From Streptomyces echinoruber (lineage in GTDB: Bacteria > Actinomycetota > Actinomycetes > Streptomycetales > Streptomycetaceae): a stretch of 64,000 nt of DNA. The notes under the pieces are model-generated. The model made no database searches. It was not told the origin of the DNA and saw only the letters and a list, made by a program, of their open reading frames with translations. Positions 34,044 to 42,193 of this stretch are shown here, piece after piece (within the stretch, counting starts at the first letter, position 1; each line of letters starts with the position of its first letter). A program made the translations under genes and the position numbers. The stretch is from NCBI RefSeq assembly GCF_014651135.1, contig NZ_BMWH01000020.1, positions 1 to 64,000 on the forward strand, written 5' to 3'.

Positions 34044-34832
34044 GTGAGCTTGAGGATCGTTGTCACTGTGAAGTACGTGCCCGACGCCACTGGCGACCGG
34101 CACTTCGCCGATGACCTGACCGTCGACCGCGACGACGTGGACGGTCTGCTCTCCGAGCTGGACGAGTACGCGGTCGAGCAGGCCCTGCAGATCAAGGAGA
34201 ACGCGGACGACGACGTCGAGGTCACCGTCCTGACCGTGGGCCCGGAGGACGCCAAGGACGCGCTGCGCAAGGCGCTGTCCATGGGCGCGGACAAGGCGAT
34301 CCACGTCGAGGACGACGACCTGCACGGCACCGACGCCATCGGCACCTCCCTGGTCCTGGCCAAGGCGATCGAGAAGGCCGGCTACGACCTGGTGATCTCC
34401 GGCATGGCCTCCACCGACGGCACCATGGGCGTCGTGCCGGCGCTGCTGGCGGAGCGCCTGGGCGTACCGCAGGTGACCCTGCTCTCCGAGGTCTCCGTCG
34501 AGGACGGCACGGTCACCGGCCGCCGGGACGGCGACGCCGCCTCCGAGCAGCTCCAGGCCTCCCTGCCGGCGGTCGTGTCGGTGACCGACCAGTCGGGCGA
34601 GGCCCGCTACCCGTCCTTCAAGGGCATCATGGCGGCCAAGAAGAAGCCGGTGGAGTCCTGGGACCTGTCCGACCTGGACATCGACGCCGACGAGGTCGGT
34701 CTGGAGGGCGCCTGGACCAAGGTCGAGGAGGCGGCCGAGCGTCCGGCCCGCAGCGCGGGCACGATCGTCAAGGACGAGGGCGAGGGCGGCAAGCAGCTCG
34801 CCGAGTTCCTCGCGAGCCAGAAGTTCATCTGA
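34044..34832 (+). CDS. etfB: Electron transfer flavoprotein beta subunit
   Basis: 262 residues from GTG 34044 (TAGGAGAGCC upstream). Motifs: IVVTVKYVPDATGD at the N-terminus, NEYAVEQALQIKE-like (here LDEYAVEQALQIKE), ALSMGADKAIHVED, and DLVISGMASTDGTMGVVPALLAERLGVPQV near 117-146, the ETF AMP-binding/signature region. With EtfA it carries electrons from acyl-CoA dehydrogenases to ETF:quinone oxidoreductase. Followed after 66 bp by etfA with its own strong ribosome site. Confidence 0.97.
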   Translation: MSLRIVVTVKYVPDATGDRHFADDLTVDRDDVDGLLSELDEYAVEQALQIKENADDDVEVTVLTVGPEDAKDALRKALSMGADKAIHVEDDDLHGTDAIGTSLVLAKAIEKAGYDLVISGMASTDGTMGVVPALLAERLGVPQVTLLSEVSVEDGTVTGRRDGDAASEQLQASLPAVVSVTDQSGEARYPSFKGIMAAKKKPVESWDLSDLDIDADEVGLEGAWTKVEEAAERPARSAGTIVKDEGEGGKQLAEFLASQKFI

Positions 34833-34898
34833 CCGGGAACTTCACCCCACCCCTCCTTTCCGCCCCCAGACTTCGCAATCCGCAGGAGATGCATTCCC

Positions 34899-35861
34899 AT
34901 GGCTGAAGTTCTCGTCTACGTCGACCACGTGGACGGCGCCGTCCGCAAGCCCACCCTGGAACTGCTCACCCTCGCCCGCCGCCTGGGCACCCCGGTCGCC
35001 GTCGCCCTCGGCGCCGGCGCCGGGAACACCGCCGCCCAGCTCGGCGAGCACGGCGCGGAGAAGGTCCTCGTCCACGAGGCCGCCGAGTACGCCGAGTACC
35101 TGGTGGTGCCCAAGGTCGAGGCGCTGCAGGCCGCGGTCGAGGCCGTCTCCCCGGCCGCCGTGCTGGTGCCCTCCTCCGCCGAGGGCAAGGAGATCGCCGC
35201 CCGCCTGGCGCTGCGCATCGGCTCCGGCATCATCACCGACGCCGTCGACCTGGAGGCCGGTGACGAGGGCCCGGTGGTCACCCAGTCGGTGTTCGCCGCC
35301 TCCTACACCACCAAGTCCCGCGTCACCAAGGGCACCCCGGTCGTCACGGTCAAGCCGAACTCGGCGCCCGTCGAGGCCGCCCCGGCCGCCGGCGCGGTGG
35401 AGCAGCTGGCGGTGAGCTTCTCCGACAAGGCCACCGGCACGAAGATCACCTCGCGCACCCCGCGCGAGTCCACCGGCCGCCCGGAGCTGACCGAGGCCGC
35501 GATCGTGGTCTCCGGAGGCCGCGGCGTGGGCGGCGCGGAGAACTTCCGCCTGATCGAGGAGCTGGCCGACTCCCTCGGCGCGGCCGTCGGCGCCTCGCGC
35601 GCCGCCGTCGACGCCGGCTGGTACCCGCACACCAACCAGGTCGGCCAGACCGGCAAGACCGTCTCGCCGCAGCTGTACATCGCCACCGGCATCTCCGGCG
35701 CGATCCAGCACCGCGCCGGCATGCAGACCTCGAAGACCATCGTGGCCATCAACAAGGACCCCGAGGCCCCGATCTTCGACCTGGTCGACTACGGCGTGGT
35801 CGGCGACCTGTTCGAGGTCGTCCCGCAGCTCACCGAGCAGATCAAGGCCCGCAAGGGCTGA
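34899..35861 (+). CDS. etfA: Electron transfer flavoprotein alpha subunit
   Basis: 320 residues. N-terminal domain [22 protein letters not shown]-terminal FAD-binding domain with [60 protein letters not shown] and [20 protein letters not shown], all near-invariant. Forms the FAD-binding heterodimer with EtfB. AGGAG lies 10 bp before ATG 34899. The operon ends at an 18-bp perfect hairpin. Confidence 0.97.
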   Translation: MAEVLVYVDHVDGAVRKPTLELLTLARRLGTPVAVALGAGAGNTAAQLGEHGAEKVLVHEAAEYAEYLVVPKVEALQAAVEAVSPAAVLVPSSAEGKEIAARLALRIGSGIITDAVDLEAGDEGPVVTQSVFAASYTTKSRVTKGTPVVTVKPNSAPVEAAPAAGAVEQLAVSFSDKATGTKITSRTPRESTGRPELTEAAIVVSGGRGVGGAENFRLIEELADSLGAAVGASRAAVDAGWYPHTNQVGQTGKTVSPQLYIATGISGAIQHRAGMQTSKTIVAINKDPEAPIFDLVDYGVVGDLFEVVPQLTEQIKARKG

Positions 35862-35875
35862 GCCCCGCAGGCCCG

Positions 35876-35916
35876 GCGAAGGCCCCCGCGACCGGCGAGG
35901 TCGCGGGGGCCTTCGC
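35876..35916 (+). terminator. Terminator of the etfBA operon
   Basis: Perfect 18-bp stem: GCGAAGGCCCCCGCGACC (35876-35893) pairs with GGTCGCGGGGGCCTTCGC (35899-35916), loop GGCGA. It starts 14 bp after the etfA stop. Confidence 0.9.
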
Positions 35917-35954
35917 GCATGCCCGCCGCGGGACGGGCGCGCGGCCGCCCGGTG

Positions 35955-36017
35955 TTGACCGGGCGCGAGAGGCACGGATACCGTCCTTCTACGGATTGTT
36001 TATTCCGTAGAGCGGAA
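35955..36017 (+). promoter_or_regulatory. Promoter with nested palindromes for the DUF6986 gene
   Basis: TTGACC (35955-35960) and TACCGT (35979-35984) with 18-bp spacing form a good promoter; the start point would be near 35991. There an inverted repeat CTACGGA (35989-35995)/TCCGTAG (36004-36010) overlaps a second one, TTCCG-TAGAG-CGGAA (36003-36017). Repressor sites at the start point are likely; a TTCCG/CGGAA palindrome would suit an IclR-type regulator, which is inference. Confidence 0.62.
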
Positions 36018-36032
36018 AAAGGGAGGGCGGGG

Positions 36033-37346
36033 ATGGGGCAGAGCCGGCAGGAGAAGGTGGTGACGAGCCTCGCGGCCGGCGTCGGCGAGGAGATCGACAC
36101 CTTGCTCGCGCGGGTCGACGCGGAACTCGCGCGCCGCTACCCGGGGGACCCCGGCACCCGCCAGCCCGTCCACACCGTCTACGTCCCCGGCGACGCCCTC
36201 ACCGCCGGCACGGTCCGCGACTGGGGCCGGCAGGCCCGCGCCCTGCTCGACGCGCACGCCCCGGACGCCGCGGCCCTCGCCGCCGTCCTGGGCCTGGCCG
36301 ACGACCTCGCCGAGCCGGTGTACGCGCGCGTGCGGGCCAAGCTGGAGCGCGAGCCGGTCGAAGACCTGCGCATCGACTTCGAGGACGGCTACGGCCTGCG
36401 CCCCGACGCCGAGGAGGACGAGCACGCCGCCCGCGCCGCCCGCCTCGTCGCCGAGGCGCACACGGCCGGCACCGCACCCCCGTACACGGGCATCCGCATG
36501 AAATGCCTGGAGGCCGCCGTCCGCGCCCGCGGCATCCGCACCCTCGACGTGTTCCTCACCGGCCTGATCGAACACGGCGGCCTGCCCGGCGGGCTGCTGC
36601 TGACCTTGCCGAAGGTGACCTGCCCCGAGCAGGTCACCGCCATGGTCCGGCTGCTGGAGGCCTTCGAGAGGACGCACGGCCTGCCGGCCGGGCGCCTCGG
36701 CTTCGAGATCCAGATCGAGACCAGCCAGGCCATCCTCGCCGCCGACGGCACCGCCACCGTCGCCCGTCTGATCCAGGCCGCCGAGGGCCGCGCCACCGGC
36801 CTGCACTACGGCACCTTCGACTACAGCGCCTGCCTCGGCGTCTCCGCCGCCCACCAGGCCGGCGACCACCCGGTCGCCGACCACGCCAAGGCGGTCATGC
36901 AGGTCGCCGCCGCCGGCACGGGCGTACGCGTGTCGGACGGCTCCACCAACGTCCTGCCGGTCGGGTCCACCCGGCAGGTGCACGACGCCTGGCGGCTGCA
37001 CTACGGCCTCACCCGCCGCGCCCTGGCCCGCGCCTACTACCAGGGCTGGGACCTGCACCCCGGCCACCTGCCGACCCGGTACGCGGCCGTCTTCGCCTTC
37101 TACCGCGAGGGCTTCGAGCAGGCGGCGGACCGCCTCACCCGCTACGCCCACCGGTCGGGCGGCGCCGTCCTGGACGAACCCGCCACCGCCAGGGCCCTCA
37201 GCGGCCACCTGCTGCGCGGCCTGGACTGCGGCGCCCTCGACACCGCCGAGGTCGCCCGCCGCACCGGGCTGACCCGCGCCGACCTGGAGTCCTTCGCCGC
37301 CCCGCACCGCGGCACCCCCACCGCCTCCGCGCCCTGGCCGTCCTGA
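36033..37346 (+). CDS. DUF6986 aldolase-like protein (HpcH/CitE/malate synthase-type barrel)
   Basis: 437 residues from ATG 36033 (AGGGAGGGCGGGG upstream). The core motifs DLRIDFEDGYGLRPDAEEDEH (residues 112-132, broken after DAEE), YTGIRMKCLE, GGLLLTLPKVTCPEQV, LGFEIQIETSQAI and GLHYGTFDYSACLGV are those of CitE-like/malate-synthase-like TIM barrels, with acidic metal-binding residues. The reaction is not established; related proteins handle glyoxylate or acyl-CoA. Its promoter has tight palindromes, so it is probably induced by a substrate. Monocistronic. Confidence 0.8.
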   Translation: MGQSRQEKVVTSLAAGVGEEIDTLLARVDAELARRYPGDPGTRQPVHTVYVPGDALTAGTVRDWGRQARALLDAHAPDAAALAAVLGLADDLAEPVYARVRAKLEREPVEDLRIDFEDGYGLRPDAEEDEHAARAARLVAEAHTAGTAPPYTGIRMKCLEAAVRARGIRTLDVFLTGLIEHGGLPGGLLLTLPKVTCPEQVTAMVRLLEAFERTHGLPAGRLGFEIQIETSQAILAADGTATVARLIQAAEGRATGLHYGTFDYSACLGVSAAHQAGDHPVADHAKAVMQVAAAGTGVRVSDGSTNVLPVGSTRQVHDAWRLHYGLTRRALARAYYQGWDLHPGHLPTRYAAVFAFYREGFEQAADRLTRYAHRSGGAVLDEPATARALSGHLLRGLDCGALDTAEVARRTGLTRADLESFAAPHRGTPTASAPWPS

Positions 37347-37382
37347 CTCACCGCGTCGTGACCGGCGCCGCCCGGGGCCCGG

Positions 37383-38081
37383 TCACCGGCCGGCCCGGGA
37401 CCCCCGGCAGGCGGCGTCCCGCAGGCCGGACAGCGTCCCGGTCGGGGTGAAGCCGGGCGCGCAGTGACGGTGGAGGGCGTAGGCGGGGCCCGTGGCCGGG
37501 CCGTCCGCCACCGGCTCCCGGACGGCGAGGACCGCGAACGTGCGCCACCGCTCGCCGGGGCCGGCGGCCCGCAGGCCGAAGACGAGCGGCCCGGCCGCCA
37601 GGGCCCGGCGCAGATGCGGCGGGCCGGCCCGCACGGGCCGCCGCGACCGGGGGAAGGCGGCCGGCACCCGCCTGCGGCCGCCGGTCCGGTACGACAGCAG
37701 CGCCGGGCAGGGCCCGCCCAGGGCGTTCGCCCGCATCCGCGGAATGTGCCGGGACAGGCGCCCCGCGCCGCTGCTGGTCAGCAGCAGGTCGACCGGCCGG
37801 CCCGGACCGGCGGCGTCCTCGACGCGCACGGCCGGCCCCAGCCCGTCCGGCAGCCGCCGCGGCAGTCCCGCCGCCCGGAACAGCCGCACCGTCGCCCGGT
37901 ACGTGCCCGGGCCGTCCAGCCAGGGCACGCCCCCGGGCCGCCCGTCCGCCGGTACGACCTCGAACCGGTCGGCGCACAGCAGCCTCTCGGGATGCAGCGC
38001 GGGCGCGCGCCGCAGCCGGGCCGGCAGCCGGAACACCGCCCGAACGCCGGCGGCGAGCGCCGGCCGCAACGGCCGGGGCAC
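37383..38081 (-). CDS. Hypothetical protein, distantly catalase-fold-like
   Basis: 232 residues from GTG 38081. I do not recognise it firmly. The layout (LHPERLLCADRFEV, TYRATVRLFRAAGLPRRLPD, GLGPAVRVEDA, VDLLLTSSGAGRLSRHI, FGLRAAGPGERWRTFAVLAV, CAPGFTPTGTLSGLRDAAC) recalls Streptomyces proteins with a heme-free catalase-like barrel that are sometimes labelled phosphodiesterase. No heme ligand motif is seen. Arg/Pro-rich throughout, consistent with GC pressure. The next gene upstream on the same strand encodes a membrane protein and could share a transcript (153-bp gap). Confidence 0.55.
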   Translation of the reverse strand: MPRPLRPALAAGVRAVFRLPARLRRAPALHPERLLCADRFEVVPADGRPGGVPWLDGPGTYRATVRLFRAAGLPRRLPDGLGPAVRVEDAAGPGRPVDLLLTSSGAGRLSRHIPRMRANALGGPCPALLSYRTGGRRRVPAAFPRSRRPVRAGPPHLRRALAAGPLVFGLRAAGPGERWRTFAVLAVREPVADGPATGPAYALHRHCAPGFTPTGTLSGLRDAACRGSRAGR

Positions 38082-38234
38082 GCCGGCACGGACCGGGTCC
38101 GCCGCGCGGGAATCGGTGCGCGGGAACCGGTGCGCGGGAAAGCGGTCATGGGCGCACGGGCCCCCAGAGGCGGGCGGTGACGAAACGGGGCGCCAGGGGC
38201 GGCGGGGCCGCTGCCCCCGGCCCGTGGTGCGGTG

Positions 38235-38807
38235 TCAGCCGCCGAGCGGCCGGGAGCGGCGTGCCGCCGCAGCTCGGCCCGGGCGTGTCCGCCGCGCCGG
38301 GGGCGGCCCCACACCGGCGCGACGACCCGGGCGCCGCGCCGCGTGACGCTGCCCCGGGCCGGGGCCGGAGCGCGCGGCCAGGGCGTCGGCGACGGCACCG
38401 GTGGCGAAGGCGTACACGGCCTTGTGCAGCAGGTCGACCGCCAGTTCCGCGCGCGGCCAGGTCTGCGGCGGGGCGCCGGCACCCGTGGCGTTCTCCAGGA
38501 TCTGGTCGTTGGTCAGCCGCACCACCGCGAACTTCGCCGACGACCACGGCCCGCGCAGCCCCGCCTGCGCCATCACCGACCGCAGCACACCCAGCAGCGC
38601 TCCCTGGCCGAGGTGCATGGCCCGGTTGACCCCGGCCGGTTGCCGGCCCGCGCGCTCCCGCACCCCGGTCAGCCGTTCCAGCGTCCGGGCGGGCACGTGG
38701 GAGTCCGGCCGGCCGGTCAGCCGCTGCTCCGCCTTCTCGCCCAGCGTCATCACCAGCGTTCCGGCCGTACCGGCCACCAGCCCCTGCCACACCGCGTGCC
38801 TCATCAT
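38235..38807 (-). CDS. Hypothetical membrane protein with basic C-terminal tail
   Basis: 190 residues from ATG 38807 (ATG 38804 follows directly). The N-terminal helix (AVWQGLVAGTAGTLVMTLG), two more hydrophobic segments (QGALLGVLRSVMAQAGL and KAVYAFATGAVADALAA) and the conserved-looking RLTNDQILENATGAGAPPQTWPR segment suggest an inner-membrane protein of a common actinobacterial family without known role. The last 45 residues are nearly all Arg, Pro, Ala and Gly and look like read-through past an original end. Lies upstream of the preceding hypothetical gene on the same strand. Confidence 0.6.
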   Translation of the reverse strand: MMRHAVWQGLVAGTAGTLVMTLGEKAEQRLTGRPDSHVPARTLERLTGVRERAGRQPAGVNRAMHLGQGALLGVLRSVMAQAGLRGPWSSAKFAVVRLTNDQILENATGAGAPPQTWPRAELAVDLLHKAVYAFATGAVADALAARSGPGPGQRHAARRPGRRAGVGPPPARRTRPGRAAAARRSRPLGG

Positions 38808-38984
38808 GGGCGGCAAGTACCCCCGGACCGGCCCGCCATCCGGCCGAGTGCTCTCCGACGAGGCGACGGGCACGTCGGGGACAGGCCCGAACCGGCACTG
38901 CGGCGCGGACGGCGGCGGGCCGGCCGGGGAGCCGGGACGCCCGCTCGCCGCGGCCGGTCCGCCGCGCCCCGGCCCCGGCGCCGG

Positions 38985-39779
38985 CTACGGCGGCGACGTC
39001 CCTCCCACGGGCGGCGAGGCTGCCGCGACGGCTGCCGAACGGACCACGTACTGCTCCAGCCCGCCGGCCGTCACCCACTTCTCCTCGGCGAACAGCCGGG
39101 TGCCCCGCGCGCACAGCCGGCGGTCGGCCCGGGCCCGCGCGCAGAACTCCTCCGGCGTGACGCCGAACAGCTCCCGCAACGGCCGGGAGGCGGCGAGGAA
39201 CTCGGTCAGCAGGGCCCGCTGCCCCGGATGCCGGCGGGGAAGGCCGGTGCCGTCGTGCAGCACGCCGTGGCGGTTGACGTACGCGAACACGCCCGGCAGC
39301 CGTGTGCCGTCCTCCAGCTCGATGCGGAACTCGGGCGCGGGCAGCCACGCACGGTCGTAGTTGCCGCCCGGCACCGGCACGCCCTCGCTGGCGTCGATCA
39401 CGGCGAGCTGCTCGGCGTCCAGCCACGTCACGAACAGCTCCCGTACCGCGTCGGGGGCGTCGAAGGGCGCGGCCGAGATGTAGCCGGCGCGGCTGACGTG
39501 CGCGGAGACGCCCACGTCGACGCCGGTCACCCGGGCCCGCACCATCGGCACGGGCGCGGTGATGCCGCACTCGTCCATCTTGTGCCGCAGTTGGCCGGGG
39601 CAGGCGTTGGAGCCGATGGCGAGGACCGGCACGCGGTCGTCGTGCACCAGGCGCTCCAGCGGCAGGTAGGCGTCGCCGGCCAGCAGCCCGGAGCGGGCCG
39701 GCCAGGCACCCGGGTAGCGCAGCGGATGGTCGCGCGGGGCCTCGGCGAGGCCGAGCGCGTGCAGGGAGTAGTCCGCCAT
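38985..39779 (-). CDS. Conserved hypothetical protein, co-transcribed with LacI-type regulator
   Basis: 264 residues. Not firmly recognised. VPVLAIGSNACPGQLRHKM near 50-68 resembles the opening (G-S-N-x-x-x-x-x-L) of gamma-glutamylcyclotransferase-like folds, and VPVPGGNYDRAWLPAPEF, LPGVFAYVNRHGVLHDGTG and EEFCARARADRRLCARGTRLF follow; the catalytic Glu of that fold is not clear. Soluble. The start is 7 bp after the LacI-type gene stop, so it is probably translated from the same message, which links it to sugar regulation by position only. Confidence 0.6.
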   Translation of the reverse strand: MADYSLHALGLAEAPRDHPLRYPGAWPARSGLLAGDAYLPLERLVHDDRVPVLAIGSNACPGQLRHKMDECGITAPVPMVRARVTGVDVGVSAHVSRAGYISAAPFDAPDAVRELFVTWLDAEQLAVIDASEGVPVPGGNYDRAWLPAPEFRIELEDGTRLPGVFAYVNRHGVLHDGTGLPRRHPGQRALLTEFLAASRPLRELFGVTPEEFCARARADRRLCARGTRLFAEEKWVTAGGLEQYVVRSAAVAAASPPVGGTSPP

Positions 39780-39786
39780 GGGCCGC

Positions 39787-40863
39787 TCAGTCCGCCGGGG
39801 GCAGCTCGCCCGAGCCGCGGGTGATCAGCCGGGTCGGCAGTTCGATCCGCTCCGGGGCGGGCGGGGAGCCGTCCAGTCGGCGGAACAGGCGCTCGGCGGC
39901 GGTACGGCCGAGGGCGGCCGCGTCCTGCGCGACGACGGTGACGCCCGGCTTCAGCAGGTCGGCGAGTTCGAGGTCGTCGAAGCCGACCAGGGCGACCCGG
40001 CGGGGATGCTCGGCCAGGACGCGGATCACGGTGACCGTCACCCGGTTGTTGCCCGTGAAGATCGCGGTGACCGGGTGCGGGCCGGAGAGCATCTCCTCGG
40101 CGGCCCGCCGCACCCGCTCCGGATCGGTGGCGCCCAGCGACATCCACGACTCGGCGACGGGTATCCCCGCGTCCTCCATGGCGGCCCGGTAGCCGCGCAG
40201 CCGCTCGGCCGCGGTGTGGATGCGCGGCATGTCGCCGATGAAGCCGATGCGCCGATGGCCGTGGGCGATGAGGTGGGCGACCCCCGAGCGGGCACCGCCG
40301 TAGTTGTCCGACAGCACCACGTCGGCCTCGATCCGGCCGGGCGGGCGGTCCACGAACACCGTCGCCACGCCCGCCTTGATCTCCGGTTCCAGATAGCGGT
40401 GGTCGTCGCCGGCCGGGATCACCACCAGCCCGTCCACTCGGCGTGCGCACAGCGCCAGCGCCAGCTCCTGCTCGCGCTCGGGGTCCTCGGCGCTGGAGCC
40501 GTTGAACAGCAGCGTGCCGTGCGCCCGGGCCACCTCCTCCACGGCGCGGCTGAGCGGCCCGTAGAAGGGGTCGGCGAGGTCCTCCAGGACCAGCCCGATG
40601 CTGGAGGTGCGGCCCTTGCGCAGTACCCGCGCGCTGTCGTTGCGGCGGAAGCCGAGGGCCTCGATGGCCTCCTGGACGCGGCGCTCGGTCTCGGGGGTGA
40701 CCCCCGGTTCTCCGTTGACCACGCGGGAGACGGTCTTCAGGCCCACGCCGGCGCGCGCGGCCACGTCCTTCATGGTCGGACGGTTGCCGTAGCGGGCGCC
40801 GGCGGGCTCCTCCGCTCGGCGGGCGGTGTCGGGCACGATGCGCTGTCCTGTCCTGTCGTCCAT
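39787..40863 (-). CDS. LacI family transcriptional regulator
   Basis: 358 residues from ATG 40863; ATG 40773, right at the HTH, is an alternative. HTH: TMKDVAARAGVGLKTVSRVV, NGEPGVTPETERRVQEAIEALGF with the hinge Leu region RVLRKGRTSSIGLVLEDL. The periplasmic-binding-protein-like domain follows, with ADVVLSDNYGGARSGVAHLI, HRRIGFIGD, GYRAAMEDAGI, AIFTGNN and VALVGFDDLELADLL. It should bind a sugar or sugar phosphate. It is divergent from a ROK kinase, with a perfect LacI-type palindrome (40979-40990) between them, implying control of both. Confidence 0.93.
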   Translation of the reverse strand: MDDRTGQRIVPDTARRAEEPAGARYGNRPTMKDVAARAGVGLKTVSRVVNGEPGVTPETERRVQEAIEALGFRRNDSARVLRKGRTSSIGLVLEDLADPFYGPLSRAVEEVARAHGTLLFNGSSAEDPEREQELALALCARRVDGLVVIPAGDDHRYLEPEIKAGVATVFVDRPPGRIEADVVLSDNYGGARSGVAHLIAHGHRRIGFIGDMPRIHTAAERLRGYRAAMEDAGIPVAESWMSLGATDPERVRRAAEEMLSGPHPVTAIFTGNNRVTVTVIRVLAEHPRRVALVGFDDLELADLLKPGVTVVAQDAAALGRTAAERLFRRLDGSPPAPERIELPTRLITRGSGELPPAD

Positions 40864-40978
40864 GGGTCCTGTCGTCCACGGGCCGGTCGTCCGCGAGCTC
40901 GACGGCCACGGGTCCTGCGCCCGGGGATGCGGCCGTCCATCGGGTTGTATGAGGATGTGGCGTCGAGCATAGAGGCTG

Positions 40979-40990
40979 GACAACGTTGTC
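40979..40990. promoter_or_regulatory. LacI-type operator, perfect palindrome GACAACGTTGTC
   Basis: A 12-bp perfect palindrome with the central CG step typical of LacI-family operators, between the divergent regulator and ROK kinase genes. On the minus strand TATGCT (about 40972-40967) is a candidate -10 box for the regulator, so the operator would cover the -35 region. Two copies of GTCCTGTCGTCCA flank the regulator start near 40851 and 40866. Confidence 0.72.
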
Positions 40991-41109
40991 AGATGGAGGA
41001 AAGACTGTCCAGCGCAATCTCCGGCCCTGCGCCCCCACCGCGAGAACGGCCGGTCCATCCGTACGGTTCCCATGGGGTTTCCCATGGCTGACGGGGAGAT
41101 CCGACACTG

Positions 41110-42063
41110 ATGCAGACCGACCTCGTGGCCGCGCTCGACATCGGCGGCACCAAGATCGCCGGGGCGCTGGTGGACGGCCACGGCCGCATCCTGGCGCGCG
41201 CCCAGCGTCCCACACCCGCCCAGGAGGACGGCGAGAGCGTGATGCGGGCCGTCGAGGAGGTGCTCGGGGAACTCGCCGCGTCCCCGCTGTGGACGCGCGC
41301 CTGCGCGCTCGGCATCGGCAGCGCGGGCCCGGTGGACGCCTCGGCCGGCACGGTCAGCCCGGTCAACGTACCCGGCTGGCGGGACTTCCCGCTGGTCGAG
41401 CGGGTGCGCGCGGTCACCGGGGACCTGCCCGTCGAGCTGATCGGCGACGGCGTCGCCATCACGGCCGCCGAGCACTGGCAGGGCGCCGCGCGCGGCCACG
41501 ACAACGCGCTGTGCATGGTCGTCTCCACCGGTGTCGGCGGCGGCCTCGTCCTCGACGGCCGGCTGCATCCCGGGCCCACCGGCAACGCCGGTCACATCGG
41601 CCACATCAGCGTCGACCTGGACGGCGACCCCTGCCCGTGCGGTGCGCGCGGCTGCGTCGAGCGCATCGCCAGCGGGCCGAACATCGCCCGCCGCGCCCTG
41701 GACGGCGGCTGGCGGCCCGGCCCCGACGGCGACGCCTCCGCCGCCGCCGTGGCCGCCGCCGCGCGCGCCGGCGACCCGGTCGCCGTCGCCTCCTTCGAGC
41801 GGGCCGCCCGCGCCCTGGCCGCCGGCATCGCCGCCACCGCGACCCTCGTCGAGATCGACATCGCCGTCGTGGGCGGCGGCGTGGGCAAGGCGGGCGACGT
41901 CCTGTTCGCCCCGCTGCGCAGGGCCCTGGCCGAGTACGCCACGCTCTCGTTCGTGCGCGGCCTCACCGTGGTGCCGGCCCGCATGGGCACGGACGCCGGC
42001 CTGGTCGGCGCGGCGGCGGCCGCGCTGGCGCGGCGCGCCGATCCCACGGCGGCGGGGGTGTGA
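41110..42063 (+). CDS. ROK family sugar kinase (glucokinase-like)
   Basis: 317 residues. ATP site ALDIGGTKIAGALVD (residues 9-23), LGIGSAGPVD, STGVGGGLVLDG, and the ROK zinc-site signature GNAGHIGHISVD with CPCGARGCVERIASGPNI (about 177-194), Cys3-His type. The sugar-binding E-x-x-H of ROK kinases appears here as the GHIGHI region. It phosphorylates glucose or a related hexose in the cytosol. GGGGAGATCC precedes ATG 41110. Divergent from the LacI-type regulator and convergent with a secreted alpha-galactosidase, it may act on sugars freed outside the cell. Confidence 0.92.
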   Translation: MQTDLVAALDIGGTKIAGALVDGHGRILARAQRPTPAQEDGESVMRAVEEVLGELAASPLWTRACALGIGSAGPVDASAGTVSPVNVPGWRDFPLVERVRAVTGDLPVELIGDGVAITAAEHWQGAARGHDNALCMVVSTGVGGGLVLDGRLHPGPTGNAGHIGHISVDLDGDPCPCGARGCVERIASGPNIARRALDGGWRPGPDGDASAAAVAAAARAGDPVAVASFERAARALAAGIAATATLVEIDIAVVGGGVGKAGDVLFAPLRRALAEYATLSFVRGLTVVPARMGTDAGLVGAAAAALARRADPTAAGV

Positions 42064-42193
42064 CACGGGCCGGCCGGTGCGGGAACGTTCAGGCCGCACG
42101 GGTGGTGGCGGGGACCGGGGCGGGCGAAACCCCACCGCCCCGGCTGCCTTGGCTTTCCGCCCCGCGTCTCCCGCCGGCGGCCCCGGCCCCGGC

